From Elusimicrobiota bacterium (GTDB lineage Bacteria; CG03; SLGR01; JAFGSA01): 64,000 nt of DNA. Below: more notes on the stretch, generated by a model. That model saw nothing but the letters and a program-made list of their open reading frames with translations. It made no database searches and was not told the DNA's origin. Positions within the stretch are counted from its first letter, which is position 1. The DNA itself is not shown here. Location of the stretch: positions 1-64,000 of the forward strand of contig JAFGSA010000014.1 in assembly GCA_016934855.1 (NCBI GenBank). The letters are read 5' to 3'.

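Overview
The window looks like a chromosomal segment of a Gram-negative-type bacterium from a poorly studied lineage, most likely Omnitrophota (PVC superphylum). This is an inference from three things: signal-peptide exoproteins with outer-membrane barrels, many carbohydrate-binding exoproteins, and one enormous open reading frame of the kind known from Omnitrophota. Every recognisable gene lies on the + strand. Intergenic gaps never exceed about 130 bases, and many starts overlap the preceding stop (ATGA or GTGA), so the window reads as a few long, translationally coupled operons. No rRNA, tRNA, CRISPR array or insertion sequence was seen.

Region 1 (1-30.2 kb) is a glycan-binding and glycan-degrading cluster. 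Positions 57-9107 hold signal-peptide proteins built from CBM11/CIA30-like jelly-roll modules, a CBM9-like module, FlgD-like Ig C-termini and a ZU5-like module, plus a UPF0164/PorV-like barrel and a barrel-ended protein. Positions 9114-15176 add an exported clan-A glycosidase, a PA14-like plus F5/8C protein, a second UPF0164 barrel and a triple-F5/8C protein. Positions 15299-30218 hold three GH94-type phosphorylases, a GH26-type mannanase, a CBM lipoprotein, a second exported glycosidase with its own PA14-like partner, and a GH35 beta-galactosidase. The phosphorylases, GH26 and GH35 lack signal peptides, so a plausible scheme is surface binding and cleavage followed by cytoplasmic phosphorolysis of imported beta-linked oligosaccharides. 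The [glycosidase + PA14-like protein] pair and the GH94 gene have clearly been duplicated within the cluster.

Region 2 (30.2-35.9 kb) carries a small coiled-coil protein, two adjacent diguanylate cyclases (only the first keeps the product-inhibition site), an orphan UgpC/MsmX-type sugar ABC ATPase, a small membrane protein and two tandem paralogous membrane proteins. Each of those two paralogues contains a terminator-like hairpin inside its own 3' coding end. The second hairpin lies 23 bases before the start of the giant gene.

Region 3 (35.9-64.0 kb, still open at the window end) is one giant gene with at least 9,361 codons and no stop. After a signal sequence and a TraB/ChaN/EreA-like domain, I could read in order: a transmembrane block; a duplicated module; an HD phosphohydrolase domain; a degenerate GGDEF-like fold; a eukaryote-type DNA topoisomerase IB with all five catalytic residues and two ComEA-like helix-hairpin-helix inserts; a GyrA C-terminal DNA-wrapping beta-pinwheel with a near-perfect GyrA box; an ASCH domain; a PD-(D/E)XK nuclease-like domain; winged-helix-like segments; an SNF2-type helicase split by a repeat insertion; a tandem W-x3-[FLV]-A repeat block; a second transmembrane block; and a staphylococcal-nuclease domain with all catalytic residues. 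A single, apparently exported or membrane-anchored polypeptide combining type IB topoisomerase, gyrase-type wrapping, SNF2 translocase and nuclease modules is the most striking candidate for an undescribed system here.
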